A stretch of DNA of 64,000 bases from Zizania palustris (lineage: Eukaryota > Streptophyta > Magnoliopsida > Poales > Poaceae). The translations under genes were made by a program, and so were the position numbers. Below the pieces are notes generated by a model, which searched no databases, had not been told where the DNA came from, and saw nothing but the letters and a program-made list of their open reading frames with translations. Location: the NCBI GenBank assembly GCA_019279435.1, contig JAAALK010000081.1:52381318-52445317 (forward strand), written 5' to 3'. Positions 1 through 11,700 of the stretch are shown one piece after another; the stretch's first letter is position 1, and each line of letters opens with the position of its first letter.

Positions 1-695
1 CACTACTCTATTCTAGACTGCTTACCATTGCACATTGGTCTGAACTGGGATAGTGTAGTGTATGCCAAAATCACTGCCTTATGCTTCTGATGGATTTGAT
101 GCCTAGGCTAGGCCTGATTGGAAAGTATAAGGTGGACAAACAAATAACCCCTGGCATTATGAAAAGAACAACAAAAATTCATTGTTTATCAAGTTTGCGT
201 TCAATGATCCACTTGAACTGGACTTGTCTGTCTAGAGTAGAAATTGACTAGATACCTTGATTGAGTGATGATGCTTTTATTTCAAAATGATAAAATCACA
301 TGCTGTCATCATGTTTTTAGAGAATGTTAAATTGAGCTGAGCACATGATAATTGGTATTAATATTGGCATATTTGTTGCTTTATGTGTCCTTGCAATTCT
401 GCCCATTTCGAAGCTATGCATCTTTTACATGCTCCTTGATGCTTGCATTGCCAAAAGGGGAGAAATTTTTGAGTTCTCTGCAGCAAGGGGGTAAAATAAC
501 TCAGGGGGAGTTTTTATCTTGCAAAGGGGAGATTTGCCGAAGGGGCTTTTACTCTTTTGAAAAGGAGAGGAAAATTCTTTTGTCAAGTGACATAATTTGA
601 CTCGTTTCTGAGTTTTTATGGTCACTTGTGTGCTGAAATTTTTCAAATTTTCTTGAACTTGAATTTGGTTGTCAATGCAGTCATCAAGGGGAGAT
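1..695 (+). mobile_element. 3' internal non-coding part of a SIRE-like Ty1/copia element (partial)
   Basis: No ORF here resembles a known protein. The stretch has short purine-rich AAGGGGAGA-like blocks around 455-550 and ends in a polypurine tract (ATCAAGGGGAGA, about 683-694) directly before a candidate LTR start. This is the usual layout downstream of pol in SIRE/Maximus-type copia elements of grasses. The rest of the element lies left of the window. The assignment is inferred from layout and composition, because no pol sequence is visible. Confidence 0.45.
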
Positions 696-1492
696 TGAGA
701 AACCAAGGGTTGGTTTCAGAGTCTGTGATGAGTGATTGACAAATTTTACACTTTGAGCAGCCATTGTAGAACTCCTGTGCTAGCCGCCACACTCTCTGTA
801 TTCATCCTGTGAGTTCATTTTGTGTTCCCTGTTCATGCAATGAAGTTTTGATTCTGTTCTTCTTTCACTGCTTGAACTTGTACTGTGTGTTGCACTGCAT
901 GCTTTGATTTCTCTATGCACCATCTTCTTGTGAGTTTTCTAGAGAGGTGTGTGAGAAGCCTGATCGAGTGAAGTGTGTGTTTTTCAGTGTATGCTCGCTC
1001 TGTGTAAACTGGAGGCTAGACCTCTCTGATTACTAGCGAAGCACTATTCTTGGCTTAGATCGAAGCGTGTTTTTCTTCCCTTGTCGAAGTCCTCGGCGAA
1101 GTCTGTTCGGTGTGCATTTAGACCTTCGAAGTACGAAGCCCAGCACTAGTTGTTGTCGCTGAGTATTTGGTCGAAGTCCGCAGAGGGAAGTCTGCTTTTG
1201 CGAAGGGTGAAGTGTGAAGCCTGCTTGAAGGCACCCTATGTGCGGAGCCTGCACTGACTTAGCAGAGCTGAATTCTCGGGAATGTGGGTGGAGCGAAGTC
1301 TTCTTGGCTTCAAACTTTTGCTCCTTGCGAAGCCTGATTTCGGAGCTGTGAAATACCTCTGAACCAGAACTTCGAAGGGTGTGTTCGAAACCTGTTCCGC
1401 AGTAGACAGAAGTAAAACAGAAGGCTATTTTTTAGTCTAAAGTTTTAAAAGCTCCCATTCACCCCCATCTGGTCGCCGTTTTCGGTCCAACA
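696..1492 (+). repeat. Candidate 3' LTR of the SIRE-like copia element
   Basis: The block starts TGAGAAACC right after a polypurine tract and ends ...GGTCCAACA. At that point the reading frame of the surrounding Tat-lineage pol resumes cleanly with codons for LAATGSAVSAALVRE. The right edge is therefore well supported. The left edge rests only on the tract plus a TG dinucleotide. The length of about 800 bp is plausible for this lineage. The interior has many GAAG-rich, irregularly repeated words such as CGAAGCCTG. The target duplication would start at 1493 but cannot be tested, since the partner end lies outside the window. Confidence 0.55.
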
Positions 1493-1870
1493 ACCTTGCA
1501 GCTACCGGCTCTGCTGTTAGCGCGGCACTCGTTCGGGAGGTGGACTTCGAAGGGAAGAAGGTGCAAAATCTAGTATATTTTGTTTTAGAGGCTTTGTCGA
1601 GAGCTAAGACAAGATACTCAGAGCTTGAAAAGTTCGCTTATGTGCTAGTAATGGCCTCGAGGAAGCTGCAGCATCATTTTCTAGCATATATTGTAATCGT
1701 GCCAACTTCCTACCCCCTCGGAGATATGCTCCACAACAAGGATTCCACCGGAAGAATAGGGAAGTAGGCTGTCGATCTTTCCCCCTTCGCCATTTCATTC
1801 GCTGCACGAACAACCATTAATTCACAGGTGGTTGCTGACTTTGTAGCGGAGTGGACCCCGTCTGCCTAAT
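1493..1870 (+). pseudogene. Tat pol: RNase H domain fragment
   Basis: The frame from about 1496 reads through SALVREVDFEGKK-like sequence, then VYFVLEALSRAKTRYSELEK, ASRKLQHHF and VPTSYPLGDMLHNK. This is the RNase H region that follows reverse transcriptase in Tat-lineage Ty3 pol polyproteins (RNase H removes the RNA strand of the replication hybrid). The phrases YFVSEAL, KTRY and ASRKL are highly typical. The reverse transcriptase itself is missing: a copia element inserted immediately upstream and the rest is outside the window. The frame is disturbed near 1767 by a TAG codon just after the GRIGK motif, and a TAA interrupts it near 1867. It is a dead fragment. Confidence 0.8.
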
Positions 1871-1899
1871 GGGATCCGGAGGAACCAAGCGAAGGGGTC

Positions 1900-2310
1900 T
1901 GGACCATTTACTCTGACGACGCATTTCAGGCTTCTGGGGTTGGTGCCGGAGTCGTTATAATCTCACCTTCGGGCCAAAAGGCAATGTACTCTATAAGGCT
2001 CAACTTTAAAGCCACTAACAATGTAGCTGAGTACGAAGGAGTACTGCTTGGACTTCGCAAAGCACGTGCACTTGGCGCCGCTCGAGTCATCATCAAGACA
2101 GATTCTCAAATTGTTGCGGGCCATGTAGATAAAAGTTTCCAAGCTCGGCACCCTCACCTTGCAGCATACCTAGTCGAGATTCGCAAGTTTGGCGTGGGTT
2201 TTAAAGGAATTTCTGTTCGAAGCATCCCGAGGGCTGACAACCAGCAGGCCGATGTCTTAGCCAAGGTTGCGGCAAAAGTACTAACAAAGCCATTCTGCCA
2301 GAAGGTCCGG
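1900..2310 (+). pseudogene. Tat pol: second (archaeal-type) RNase H domain
   Basis: The ORF opening at 1984 and its upstream extension (from about 1900, WTIYSDDAFQASGVGAGVV) show the motif order of the extra RNase H domain found only in the Tat lineage: an acidic start, NNVAEYEGVLLGLRKA, KTDSQIVAGHV and IPRADNQQADVLAK. Catalytic acidic positions are recognisable, namely the glutamate in AEYEG, the aspartate in TDSQ and the aspartate in NQQADVLA. The start shows YSDDAF where YVDGA is usual, consistent with decay. It lies between the first RNase H and integrase, as expected. Downstream, the spacer to integrase has lost its frame. Confidence 0.8.
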
Positions 2311-2439
2311 AGCTATCAAGACTGCAGTCCAGAGTCTGGCGCTATCACATTATCAATGGCATTCTGTATAAATCTGGAGTGTGTTTGCCCCTCTTGCGAT
2401 GCATCACCCAGTCTGAAGGCCAGTAGATACTCGAAGACA

Positions 2440-3464
2440 TCCGTGAAGGCTTGTGTGGGAGCCACCTAGCACCTCGAGCCCTTGTAGGCAAAATACTTCG
2501 CCAGGGTCTATATTGGCCCACTATTATGGCCGATGCTGAGGCCTTGGTGCACACCTGCCAAGGGTGCCAGTGGATGGGATGTAGGAACCATCACCCTCCA
2601 ACGCCTCTGCAGGTCATTGCCCCGATGTGGCCATTGGCCCGATGGGGGATGGATCTAGTTGGCCCCTTCCCGAAGGCAAAGGGAAGCCTCAAGTTTACAG
2701 TAGTGGAAATTGAGTACTTCTCAAAATGGGTCGAAGTCGAGCCCCTAACGTCCATCGCTTCAAATAATGTACAGAAATTTTTCTGGCAGAATATCATATG
2801 TAGGTTCGGAGTGCCTAGGCAGCTAACAATTGACAATGTCACCAAGTTTGATGCCGAGCCCTTCAGAGAGTTCTGTGAAAGCCTTGGCATCGAAATGTGC
2901 TTCGCAGCTATTCGGCATCTCCAATCCAACAGATCAGTTGAGCGTGCCAATGGAAACATTCTCTTTGGCCTAAACCGTCGCATAGTAGGATTGGCTAAGG
3001 GGCTATGGACCGAAGAGTTTCCAAAAATCTTGTGGTCCATCTAGACCACCCAAGTGAGGTCTAGAGGCTTCACACCATTTCGGCTGTTGTTCGGAGATGA
3101 AGCCATGACGCCAACGGAGCTAAAAGGCGGCTCCTTGCGCTCCATGGAGCAACAAGATGAAGATGAAAGACATGCCTCGCTCGATTTGTCAGAAGAAACA
3201 AGGCTTCGAGCTGTCACCAATCTGACGAAGTATCAACATCAAACGAAGGCTTAGTACGACTCGAAGGTACAGTTAAAAGAACTAAGCCCGAGGCACCTAG
3301 TGCTTCGAAGCATGGTCACCCTGGGGAAGTTTGGAAATAAATGGGAAGGCCCATATATTATACTCCATTCGGGACGCCTAGGCTCGTTCAAATTAGCTAC
3401 TTTAGAAGGGGAAGAGTTAAAACATGCCTAACATGCAGAGCACCTTAAACGCTACTTTGCCTAA
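2440..3464 (+). pseudogene. Tat pol: integrase, zinc-binding, core and C-terminal parts
   Basis: Integrase would join retroelement cDNA to host DNA. Visible parts are GLCGSHLAPRALVGKILRQG with CQGCQ (HHCC zinc region, 2450-2570), GMDLVGPFPKAKG (first aspartate, about 2645), TIDNVTKFDAEPF (second aspartate) and SVERANG (the glutamate, about 2938). The usual HPQSNGQVERANG appears as HLQSNRSVERANG, so the catalytic neighbourhood is mutated. After a stop at 3042-3044 the frame continues as RGFTPFRLLFGDEAMTP, then WEGPYIILHSG and HLKRYFA, ending with TAA at 3462-3464. Several stops (3042, 3252, about 3430) make it non-functional. Family assignment is certain; activity is excluded. Confidence 0.85.
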
Positions 3465-3606
3465 GGCTTCGTTGTAATACATTGTAACACCCCTTCGAAA
3501 TGATAAAGAATATGGTTCGAATTATGCATGTCCCTTAAACAAATCCCTACCCTGGTGGACGCACTAGGGAACAGAAGTGTTTTGTGAGGTAAAGCATTAT
3601 TCATAA
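3465..3606 (+). other. Tat spacer between pol and minisatellite
   Basis: Non-coding A/T-rich sequence between the pol stop and the first 58-bp repeat. Nothing recognisable beyond weak similarity to the repeat at its right end. Confidence 0.5.
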
Positions 3607-3807
3607 GTAACCAATACTAACGGATTCTGAGCCACCAGCTCAAAGTGCCCGTAAAAGAGTTCGAAGTGACCAAACTAATGGATTCCGAGCCACCGGCTTG
3701 AAGCGTCCGTAAAAGAGTCCGATGTGACCAAACTAATAGATTCTGAGCCACTGGCTCGAAGCGTCCATAAAAGAGTCCGAAGTGACCATACTAACGGATT
3801 TCGAGCC
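3607..3807 (+). repeat. 58-bp minisatellite, left part
   Basis: Units start at about 3607, 3666, 3724 and 3782, the last cut by the solo LTR. Each unit reads roughly GTGACCAAACTAACGGATTC, CGAGCCACCGGCTCGAAGCG, TCCGTAAAAGAGTCCGAA. Inside each is a short hairpin, CGAGCC-ACC-GGCTCG. Tandem repeats between pol and the 3' LTR are a known feature of Tat/Ogre-type elements. The array resumes at 7225. Confidence 0.9.
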
Positions 3808-6800
3808 TGTGGCACCCCGATTTATCGAAATCGGAACATTATTGAATTTCATAAGAAAAACAATAATACAAGAGGTTCATCATGCGATAATCATACATAC
3901 GACAAGTATTCATGGTACGCAGACCATATTTATTACATCAGAGTTTAATAAAAACAATAATAAAAGTAGAATTGCATGACGAACGCCTTCTTCAAGATCG
4001 TTTTCTTGACTGGGTCGCTACTCCAGACCATCCTCCTCGTAGTAGGCATCCTCTGAATGGTGTGTCCAACGGGTATGAGTACAAAAAGTACTCAACAAGC
4101 CACCGCGAATGCAAGTAATAATGCAAGATAATAACAAAGGAAGGATAATGGCTAAAAGTGTGGAAAAGTACATTTTTAGTTATTGCATTTAGTGTAGTCA
4201 AATTTTATCATACGGAATAAGAAACATGAATATTAATAACATCATCTAACTCGAGGAGTATGTTTTACCTCCTCGCATCACAGTCCTTACATGTCAAACC
4301 ATCATGCGCATACATATCAAAAGTAATCTAACTGTGGAATGTCACGCAACCCACCCTTGACCATGGGCTTGGCTTTTCGAAAAGATTAATGACTCTGATC
4401 AGAGTTGTGATACTGTACCCACAAGGCACACACTCATCCCAAACACCAAAGTGTAACGAGATGACCCATACCACGGGAACTCGTGCCAAAACCTCAGCAT
4501 GAAATGCTCCAAGCGATAACCACCCGCTCTAGGTTTCGCCGGCGCGCCGGGCCGCATCCCGGCTAACGTCGCACCCCCTTTTGCGCCACGTCGGTACAAG
4601 CCACCCACAGGTGCTGCTTGACCCATCTCCAAATGGTGGCCTCGGTTTGGAACACTCCATACCTTAGTTAGGACTTACCCATTAGACTTGTGGTTAGTAC
4701 AGAAGTGTATTGCAATGGATCCCGCAGACCGGTCCTTATAGTGCCCCGGGTGCTACCGACCAATGCCCTAGCTTGCACCTGGAACCCACCATGCATTCAC
4801 TCACAACCACAACTCCAACACCGACAGGATTCCAAAGATGAGAATAATGGGGATCATATAGTAGAACCAATCGCTACGACTCATTTTTAACCCTATAGCA
4901 ATCGTGTCAATACATTGGACACTAGCTAATAATACTAATCATATGGTGACAAGGATTTTAGGCTAGAGAGCATGGCTTGGGTCGCACATCAAGGTCGGGG
5001 GATCCTAATAAATATATTGTAAGGGTTTCATTTGACTAATGCATGTACATCCTATGTGTTTTAGCGATAGTTTAGTAAAACATGGGTTCAACATGCTCAA
5101 AAGATTGGTTTGATGACTTGCCTTGTTCAGCGAAAGGAGAGGGAGGAACTTCGAGAAAGTACTCCGGCTCCTCGGCGACGTCGTAGTCTTCTCGATATAA
5201 ATAAAGTAAAATAAATACAACATTCAATTTAAACAATACAAAATCACTCAACAAGCACATAGGTTTAAATTGGTTTAATTTAAGGAAAACCTAGTTGTTA
5301 AGTTTCTGAAATTTATTTTATAAATAATTTTAAAAGGAATTATAATGAAATGTTGTCCTTTGTAAAAAGGGGTTTTAAATGTGAGTAATCTCATTTTAAG
5401 TTTATTTAATTAATTTAAGATGAAAGGTTCAGAGAAAACTTAGTGGTTTTATTTTTCCTAACAGGGAATGAATAAATATAAATTTTGTTGTAATTTAAAT
5501 AATCAAATTTGCATTTTACCCTAAGGGTATTTGAATACTTTATTAAATAAGAATGAAATAATCAATGTAAACATATTGTTTTTATTGTATTAACATGTAG
5601 AGGATAATATTACAAATTTTCTGAAATTAAAATGGTAATTTGTGAAGTTAAACTGCGCTAGATATGAATTTTTGAAGTTTAAAAGAATTTTTGGAATTTA
5701 AATTAAACTCAAATAGCCTCGGGTCCACGGTGAGCCAGGCCCACAGTGAACCCGCGCACTGTGCGCGTGGTCTGGCCCAATCTGGACCGTTGGATCCAGA
5801 TCCAATGCGCGAGGGCGAGGCGGGGGAGTTAAAGTGGCGTGGACGGCTGGGATTAAAACATCGAATCGGTACGCATCGTGCGGTCCAGATGCGATGCGGG
5901 ATTTAAAATCTAGCGAACGGCTCGGATTTAAACGTACCCCTTCGCTGAGATCTAACGGATCTGATTAAACTGCACGAGGGACTTAATCATCACCGTTGGA
6001 TCCAGATCGCATGGTCGCGATTGAATCTGACATGGCATGGGTACTCGACCCGTGCCGGTCGTCTTCTCCGGCGACGGCGAGCGGGCTAGAGGCCACGGCG
6101 AGCGACGACGGTCGAGTCTAAGGCCTAAAACGGAAAGAGGACATTACGGGGATCACGAGGGTACCCTTGCGGTGGCGAACGGTCGACGGGGCATGGACGG
6201 CGACGAGAGGAGGCGGCGAAGTGGTTCGGGACCTTGTCGGCGACGGCGATCCGGCGGGGTTCGTCGACGGCGGAGGGGTGGCTGAGGTCGGTGAGGTCTT
6301 GGCGGTCACGGAGGTGCGGTCGGCGTGGACGGAGAGGGACTCTGGCGACGGCGAGCGGTGGCTGGAGTGCGGGCGACGGTGGTGCGCTAAAAACTGAATT
6401 GCGAGCGTTATGTTTGTTCTCGAAGTGAATTAACGTGGGGGTCGAGCGCGGCGGTGGTCGGGGGTTTAAATAGGGGTACCGGCGGGGGCAGGGAGGGTGC
6501 AATCGGGGGAGGTCGTGAGTAAATGCCGGCGAGCGGTTTCACTGCATGCGGGCGACAACGGGATGATTACGCGTGAAATTAAGAGGGGGAACGGTCGACG
6601 CGATACAGGGGATTCAATGCCGGCGATAAATGGAGGGGAGGGGGCCAGCGACGAGTGAATCGCGGAGGCTTTGATTCGGCCGGCGAGGTTTGGGGGTGAT
6701 GGCGCGAGGTGGACGATGGTCCTGACAGGCAGGGGCCACAGGCCAGCGGGTGCGAGCGAACGGGTGGCGGCTGACGGGTGGGGTCAGGCTCGGCCGCGAG

Positions 6801-7224
6801 AGGGAATCGGTCGGCGTCGATAGGTGGGGCCGGGTACGCGCGCAGAGAGGGGGTCACTGATGGGCGGGGTCCACTGGTCAGACGGGGCGCATGGAGAGGA
6901 GTGGGCTGGGCCGGCCAGGTGAGAGAGAAAGGGAGGGGGAGGGCCCGTTACTGTTTCAATACCTTTCTGAATAAAAATAATTACAGAAAATAGACTAAAA
7001 TATTTGGGCTACTTCCAAGGTTGATAAAAATTTGTAAAAATTCTCAAAAATATATCTTGGCCTTGGGATCATATACAAAATTTTCTAGCCCTTGGTTTGG
7101 TCATCTCATCTAGGTTCTAGTTCAAAAAGGGTAAGGAGGGCATTAAAGGTATTTCCAAAATACTTAATTCCAGGAAAATACATTAAATCATATTTTTATT
7201 TCTTTGAAAATTTGGGGTGTTACA
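3808..7224 (-). mobile_element. Solo LTR of a Tekay-type Ty3 chromovirus
   Basis: A 3417-bp block begins TGTGGCACCCCGATTTAT, ends GGGGTGTTACA, and is flanked on both sides by GAGCC (3803-3807 and 7225-7229). It is homologous end to end to the LTRs of elements A, B and C, closest by eye to C. No internal sequence, primer site or second LTR is attached, so it is a solo LTR left by LTR-LTR recombination. Orientation is set by comparison with A and B: sense transcription would be on the minus strand, with an A/T-rich TATA-like site near 6466-6473. A GC-rich stretch (about 5750-6950) produces many spurious ORFs rich in Pro, Arg and Gly. Confidence 0.92.
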
Positions 7225-7551
7225 GAGCCGTCGGCTCGAAGCGTCCGTAAAAGGGTCTGAGGTGACCATACTAACGTATTCCGAGCCACTGGCTCGAAGC
7301 ATTCGTAAAAGAGTCTAGAGTGACCAAACTAATGGATTCCGAGCCACCGGCTCAAAGCGTCCGTAAAAGAGTCGAGACTGACCAAACTAATAGACTCTGA
7401 GCCACCGACTCAAAGCGTCCATACAAGAGTCCAAGGCGACCAAACTAACGGACTTCGAGCCACTGGCTCGAAGAGTACGCACAAGAGTCTAAGGTGACCA
7501 AACTATCGGATTCCGAGCCACCGGTTCTAAACATCCATTTTTACTAGAAAC
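7225..7551 (+). repeat. 58-bp minisatellite, right part
   Basis: The array continues after the solo LTR with units starting near 7262, 7320, 7378, 7436 and 7494. Excluding the LTR, about nine units are present in total. Units differ at several positions but keep the GAGCCACCGGCTC hairpin core and the GTCCGTAAAAGAGTC segment. Confidence 0.88.
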
Positions 7552-8239
7552 GAAGACCTACTTCATGATCATCGGGTATGCAATCTACAAAGCATACTTC
7601 TAAATGTACCAAGCATTGAGCGCGACCGACTTTTTCATAGATAAATAGCCATTTTCCCACAAAGGGGGGCGAGGGGTAAAGGAACAATCGAATATGTTCT
7701 TACAAATTGCATTACATGATCGATGTCATAGTATAAATTACAATAGCTCGGGCACTATGAAAATTTGGTGTCCAAACCAAGGTAAAATTGGAGGACTGTT
7801 CGGTTTCGAAGGTTAGGTTGTCTCCCTCCGGGGTTCGAAGCCCCTGGCTTGGCTCTTTTCCTCTTATCTCCTCTGGTAGATTTGGTTCGGGGCCGCTTTC
7901 CCTTCTACGAAGCCCTCCAATCTTTCTGCTCTTATTGGAGTTCGACCCAGCTCTAAAGTCTTTCAGAGTTAGGCTTCGCTAAGGCCGACCCCTCGCTCTC
8001 CATCAGACATCTCTACATTGGACCAGTTCACGTGCTCCGATGGCGAAGAGGATAGTTCCACAGCTTCTTCCATTTCTTCCTCTTTAATAAAAGAAATTAC
8101 TTTGTTAAACACGTCGGGAGAAATTTTCCCGTGATCTCCACGAGGAATATAAAACTGAGGGCGTCTATCAGGCCTTAGGGCATCGAAAATAGCCCACTAA
8201 TGGTGGAGCCCTTCGTTAGCTTCTGGCACCTCGAGGTCA
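7552..8239 (+). other. Tat internal spacer
   Basis: No convincing ORF on either strand. It contains a G-run (about 7665, AAAGGGGGGCGAGGGG) and the region downstream of the antisense ORF. The ORFs here lack family features. Confidence 0.5.
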
Positions 8240-8770
8240 CTAATCGGAGTACAAGGCAAACCCTGAATTCAAAACACCCCGACAAGAAGTCTTTTTCATT
8301 AATAAGAAATGAGAGCTACATAAGACTTTTGCATACAGGGTCCTAAAAGAAGCTAGACCTTTGAGTTTGAAGGACGAAGGCTTGGCGAAGCCGTCGACGA
8401 AGCCTGCGTCCACGCCAGCCTCTAGCGATGGGCTTTGTTGATCCAGGCTTTGGCTGCTTCTCGGCCCTCGGTCTTCCAGGCCGCCTGGAAGGCTTCCCAA
8501 GCCGTCATAGCTCTGGATGAAGGGGACAGCAGGTGCCCCCTGAAGATGACAAGCACCACTAATTGGTTCGGTGAAACGGAGGCCCCCAACATCTTTGAAT
8601 TCATGGAGGACCCTGAGTGCAGCCACTCGTCCAGAGATTTCTCCGTACCTGGGCGTGCTAGTCCCCGTCGTCTTCGCGGCCACCTGGATCAACTTCAGTC
8701 GACAGGCTAGGGGCTCATTCGCCACAGCAAAGGATGTAGGGCAAGACGTGTTGAAGTCCTCCAGGACGCC
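8240..8770 (-). pseudogene. Tat antisense ORF, 3' part (downstream of the element A insertion)
   Basis: Reading on the minus strand, an open frame enters at the element A junction and runs through GVLEDFNTSCPTSFAVANEP and KTTGTSTPRYGEISGRVAAL to a stop near 8240. Removing element A and one ACGCC duplication joins it in frame to the piece ending at 20975, where the preceding codons give TSKTMDVPWG. It is therefore the C-terminal part of one minus-strand protein of the Tat element, split by the insertion. I infer that a product of this antisense ORF class is expressed in intact Tat elements; its role is not known to me. Here it is broken by a 12-kb insertion and by stops upstream. Confidence 0.7.
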
Positions 8771-11700
8771 AGTCACGCCCCGATTAAAGAAATCAGGACT
8801 TTTATTGAAATTCCATAGAAAATCAATAAAACAAGACGTTCATCATGCGACCACGTATAAAACGAGCAATCATTCACGGTTCGTAGACCGCATTAGTACA
8901 AAAGTGAATAAAGGTGAAGAGAAACTAATAAAATAAAGGGTCCTAGATGAACGCCTCCTTCCAGTCTCGCCTTGACTGGGTCGCTACTCCAGACCTTCAT
9001 CCTCCTCGTAGTAGATGGGCTCTGGTGGTGTAAGTCAATGGCGGTGAGTACAAACGTACTCAACAAGCCACCGAATGCAAATATAATGCAAGATAATAAC
9101 AAGGGAGATAGTGGCTAATTTTGCGGAAGAGCATAATTTGTAAAGCAATTGAATGTGATCAATTTATTAGTACTGAAATGTAACCATGCGTATGCATCAT
9201 CATCTTCTAACTCGAGGGGTACAGTCAGCCCCACCTCGCTCAACAGTCCTTACATGCCATGAATAACTCAACCATTCACACAATAGTAAACTAACTGCGA
9301 GTAGTCACACAACCCGCCCTTGACCGTGGGCTCGGCTTTTCGAAAAGATTAAATTACTCTGATCAGAGATGTACCACTGTACCCACAAGGCACGCACTCA
9401 CCACTTACACCAAAGTGTAACGAGATGACCCATTCCACGGGAACTCGTGCCAAAACCTTCCATATGGTCCTCCTCGATCCGACAGCACCCTCTTATGGGT
9501 TTTGTATCGTGTCTCGACGCGTCGAGCCTCACCATACCCCCCCTTGAGCCACGTCGGTACAAGTCACCTGCAGGTTGCCCCTTGCCCCCTCCACTATGGT
9601 GCATCGAGTCGGATTGTTCCATACTTTCAGTTAGGACTTACCCATTAGACTTGTGGTTGGTACGGAAGTGCTTTGCAACAGATCCCGCAGACTGGTCCTT
9701 ATAGTGCCCCGGGTGCGACCAACCAGTTTCCGAGCTTGCACCCGGAACCCACCATACTTATAACTTAGCCAACTCCAACAGAGTCCAGAGACGAGAATAA
9801 CGGGGAAATTTCATATAGTAGAATCCATCTATCTACGACTCATTCTTTTTATCCTATAACAGTTGTGCCGGTACATTGGGCACTAGCTAATACTTTTATA
9901 GTAGAGTGACAAGGAGTTAAGGCTCAATAAGCATGGCTGGGGTTTGCACACAAGGACGGGGATCTAATAAATATAAGTGTAGGGCTTGATGTTGAACTAA
10001 TGCAATATTATCCTATGAGTTATAGCTATAATTTATTAAAACATGGGCTCAAAGATGATCAACTATTTCCACAGGAGGGTCGATGACTTGCCTTGCTCAG
10101 CAAATGGGGAAGGTGGAACCTCTGGGTAAAATTCCGGCTCCTCGACGAACTCGTAGTCTTCTCGATACGAAAAAAGTAAACAATACATTCAATAAAGCAT
10201 CACAAAACATAAGCATACAAGTTTTTTTGATTTAAATATGTGAATTGAGCTTTATTGTACTGAAGTTATATTAATAATATCAAAGGTTAAAGTTTTGGGG
10301 TTTTTCCTAATTCATTTCATGAATTATTAATTTATCCCTAAGGGGTTTTTATTTATTTAATTCATAAGATTATTTTATGCTAAAGTAACATATTGTTTTT
10401 ATGGCATTAATATGTAGAGAATAAAATTCTGAATTTAACAAAATTTGAATGGTGAAATTTGGAGTTATGAATTTTCAAAGTTTAAACCAATTTTTGGAAT
10501 TTTATTTAAATTGGAAAATGGCTCTGGTCCACGGTGAGCCAAGCCCACAGTGGACTGGGCCACTGTACGCGTGGACCGGATCAACCAGATCCGTTGGATC
10601 CAGATCCAGCGATCAGGCGCGAGGCGGGTGGCTTAAGTGACAACGGAGGACCAGGATTAAAACGCACCGAACGGGTACGCGTGGACGCGTGAGATTGAGT
10701 CAAACTTTTAAATACCGATCGATGGCCAGGGTTAACCGATACCGGTTTTACCGGATCCGAGGGCTCTAATTAGATCCCCTCAGGATCTAATCTTGGCTGT
10801 TCGCTCGGGATCGTGTGGCTCAGATGGATTCCGCCACGACACGTGGTGATGAGGGTATTTTACCCTTCGTCTCCAGCGACGGCGGCCTCGGGTGCGGCGG
10901 CGATGGCGGCGGCGAGGGCCTAGGGGCCTAGCTTTCAGCGAAAATGGAGAAAGGGGAAGATGGCGGTCACGACGGTACCTCTGATGGCGACGGAGGGCGA
11001 CGGATGGTGACCGGCGGCGAGGGGTAGACGAAGGGGGTTCTCGGGAGCTCGACGGCGACGACGATCCGGCGGGTTCCACGGCCAATAGAGGGGTGGCCGA
11101 GGACGGGCGGTCGTCGACGATCCCGACGGTGGCGGTGGCTAGGGCAGGAAGGACGGAGTCGACGGCGAGTGGTGGCCGGAGTTGAAATAGAGGGGAAAAC
11201 CAGAAAGTGAAGGGGGAGCGCTCTGGTTCACTCGAGCTTGGCTGCGGTGGTGTGGGCAGAGGGCGGCGACGGGGAGGGGTATTTATAGGGGCTTGCCGGC
11301 GTAAGGAGGGAAGGAAACCGAGGGTTTCCAAGAACTCCGGCGAGGGTTTCCATTCCCTCGGCCAAGCTTCCTAAAGCGCGAAACCGCGTCGCCTATAGAT
11401 GGAAAGGGATCGCGATGATCCAAGGAAGGGAGTCCGGAGACGATCGGGCGAGATCGGGTGGCCGACGGCGAGAAACCAGAAGGGGATCGCCGGGAAAAGG
11501 AAGGGGGGATCCCCTTCCAACGAAGAAGACGAAGCTGACAGGTGGCCCCCACCTGTCAGTGGCCGAGCGTGAAGCCAACGGCGCCGACAGGCGGGCCACG
11601 GATGTCAGGGAGCGAGGACGAGAGGGGAGGGGCTGACCAGTGGGACCCAGGCGGGCGCGAACGGGAGAGGAGAGAAGGGGAGTGCGCCGACAGGCGGACC

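Noticed and set aside
1..20. CACTACTCTATT at the very start, resembling a CACTA terminus.
   Set aside because: No subterminal repeats or second end; the word is short and expected by chance.
352..706. ORFs on both strands in the copia 3' region.
   Set aside because: Overlapping, without family motifs, in the non-coding stretch before the LTR.
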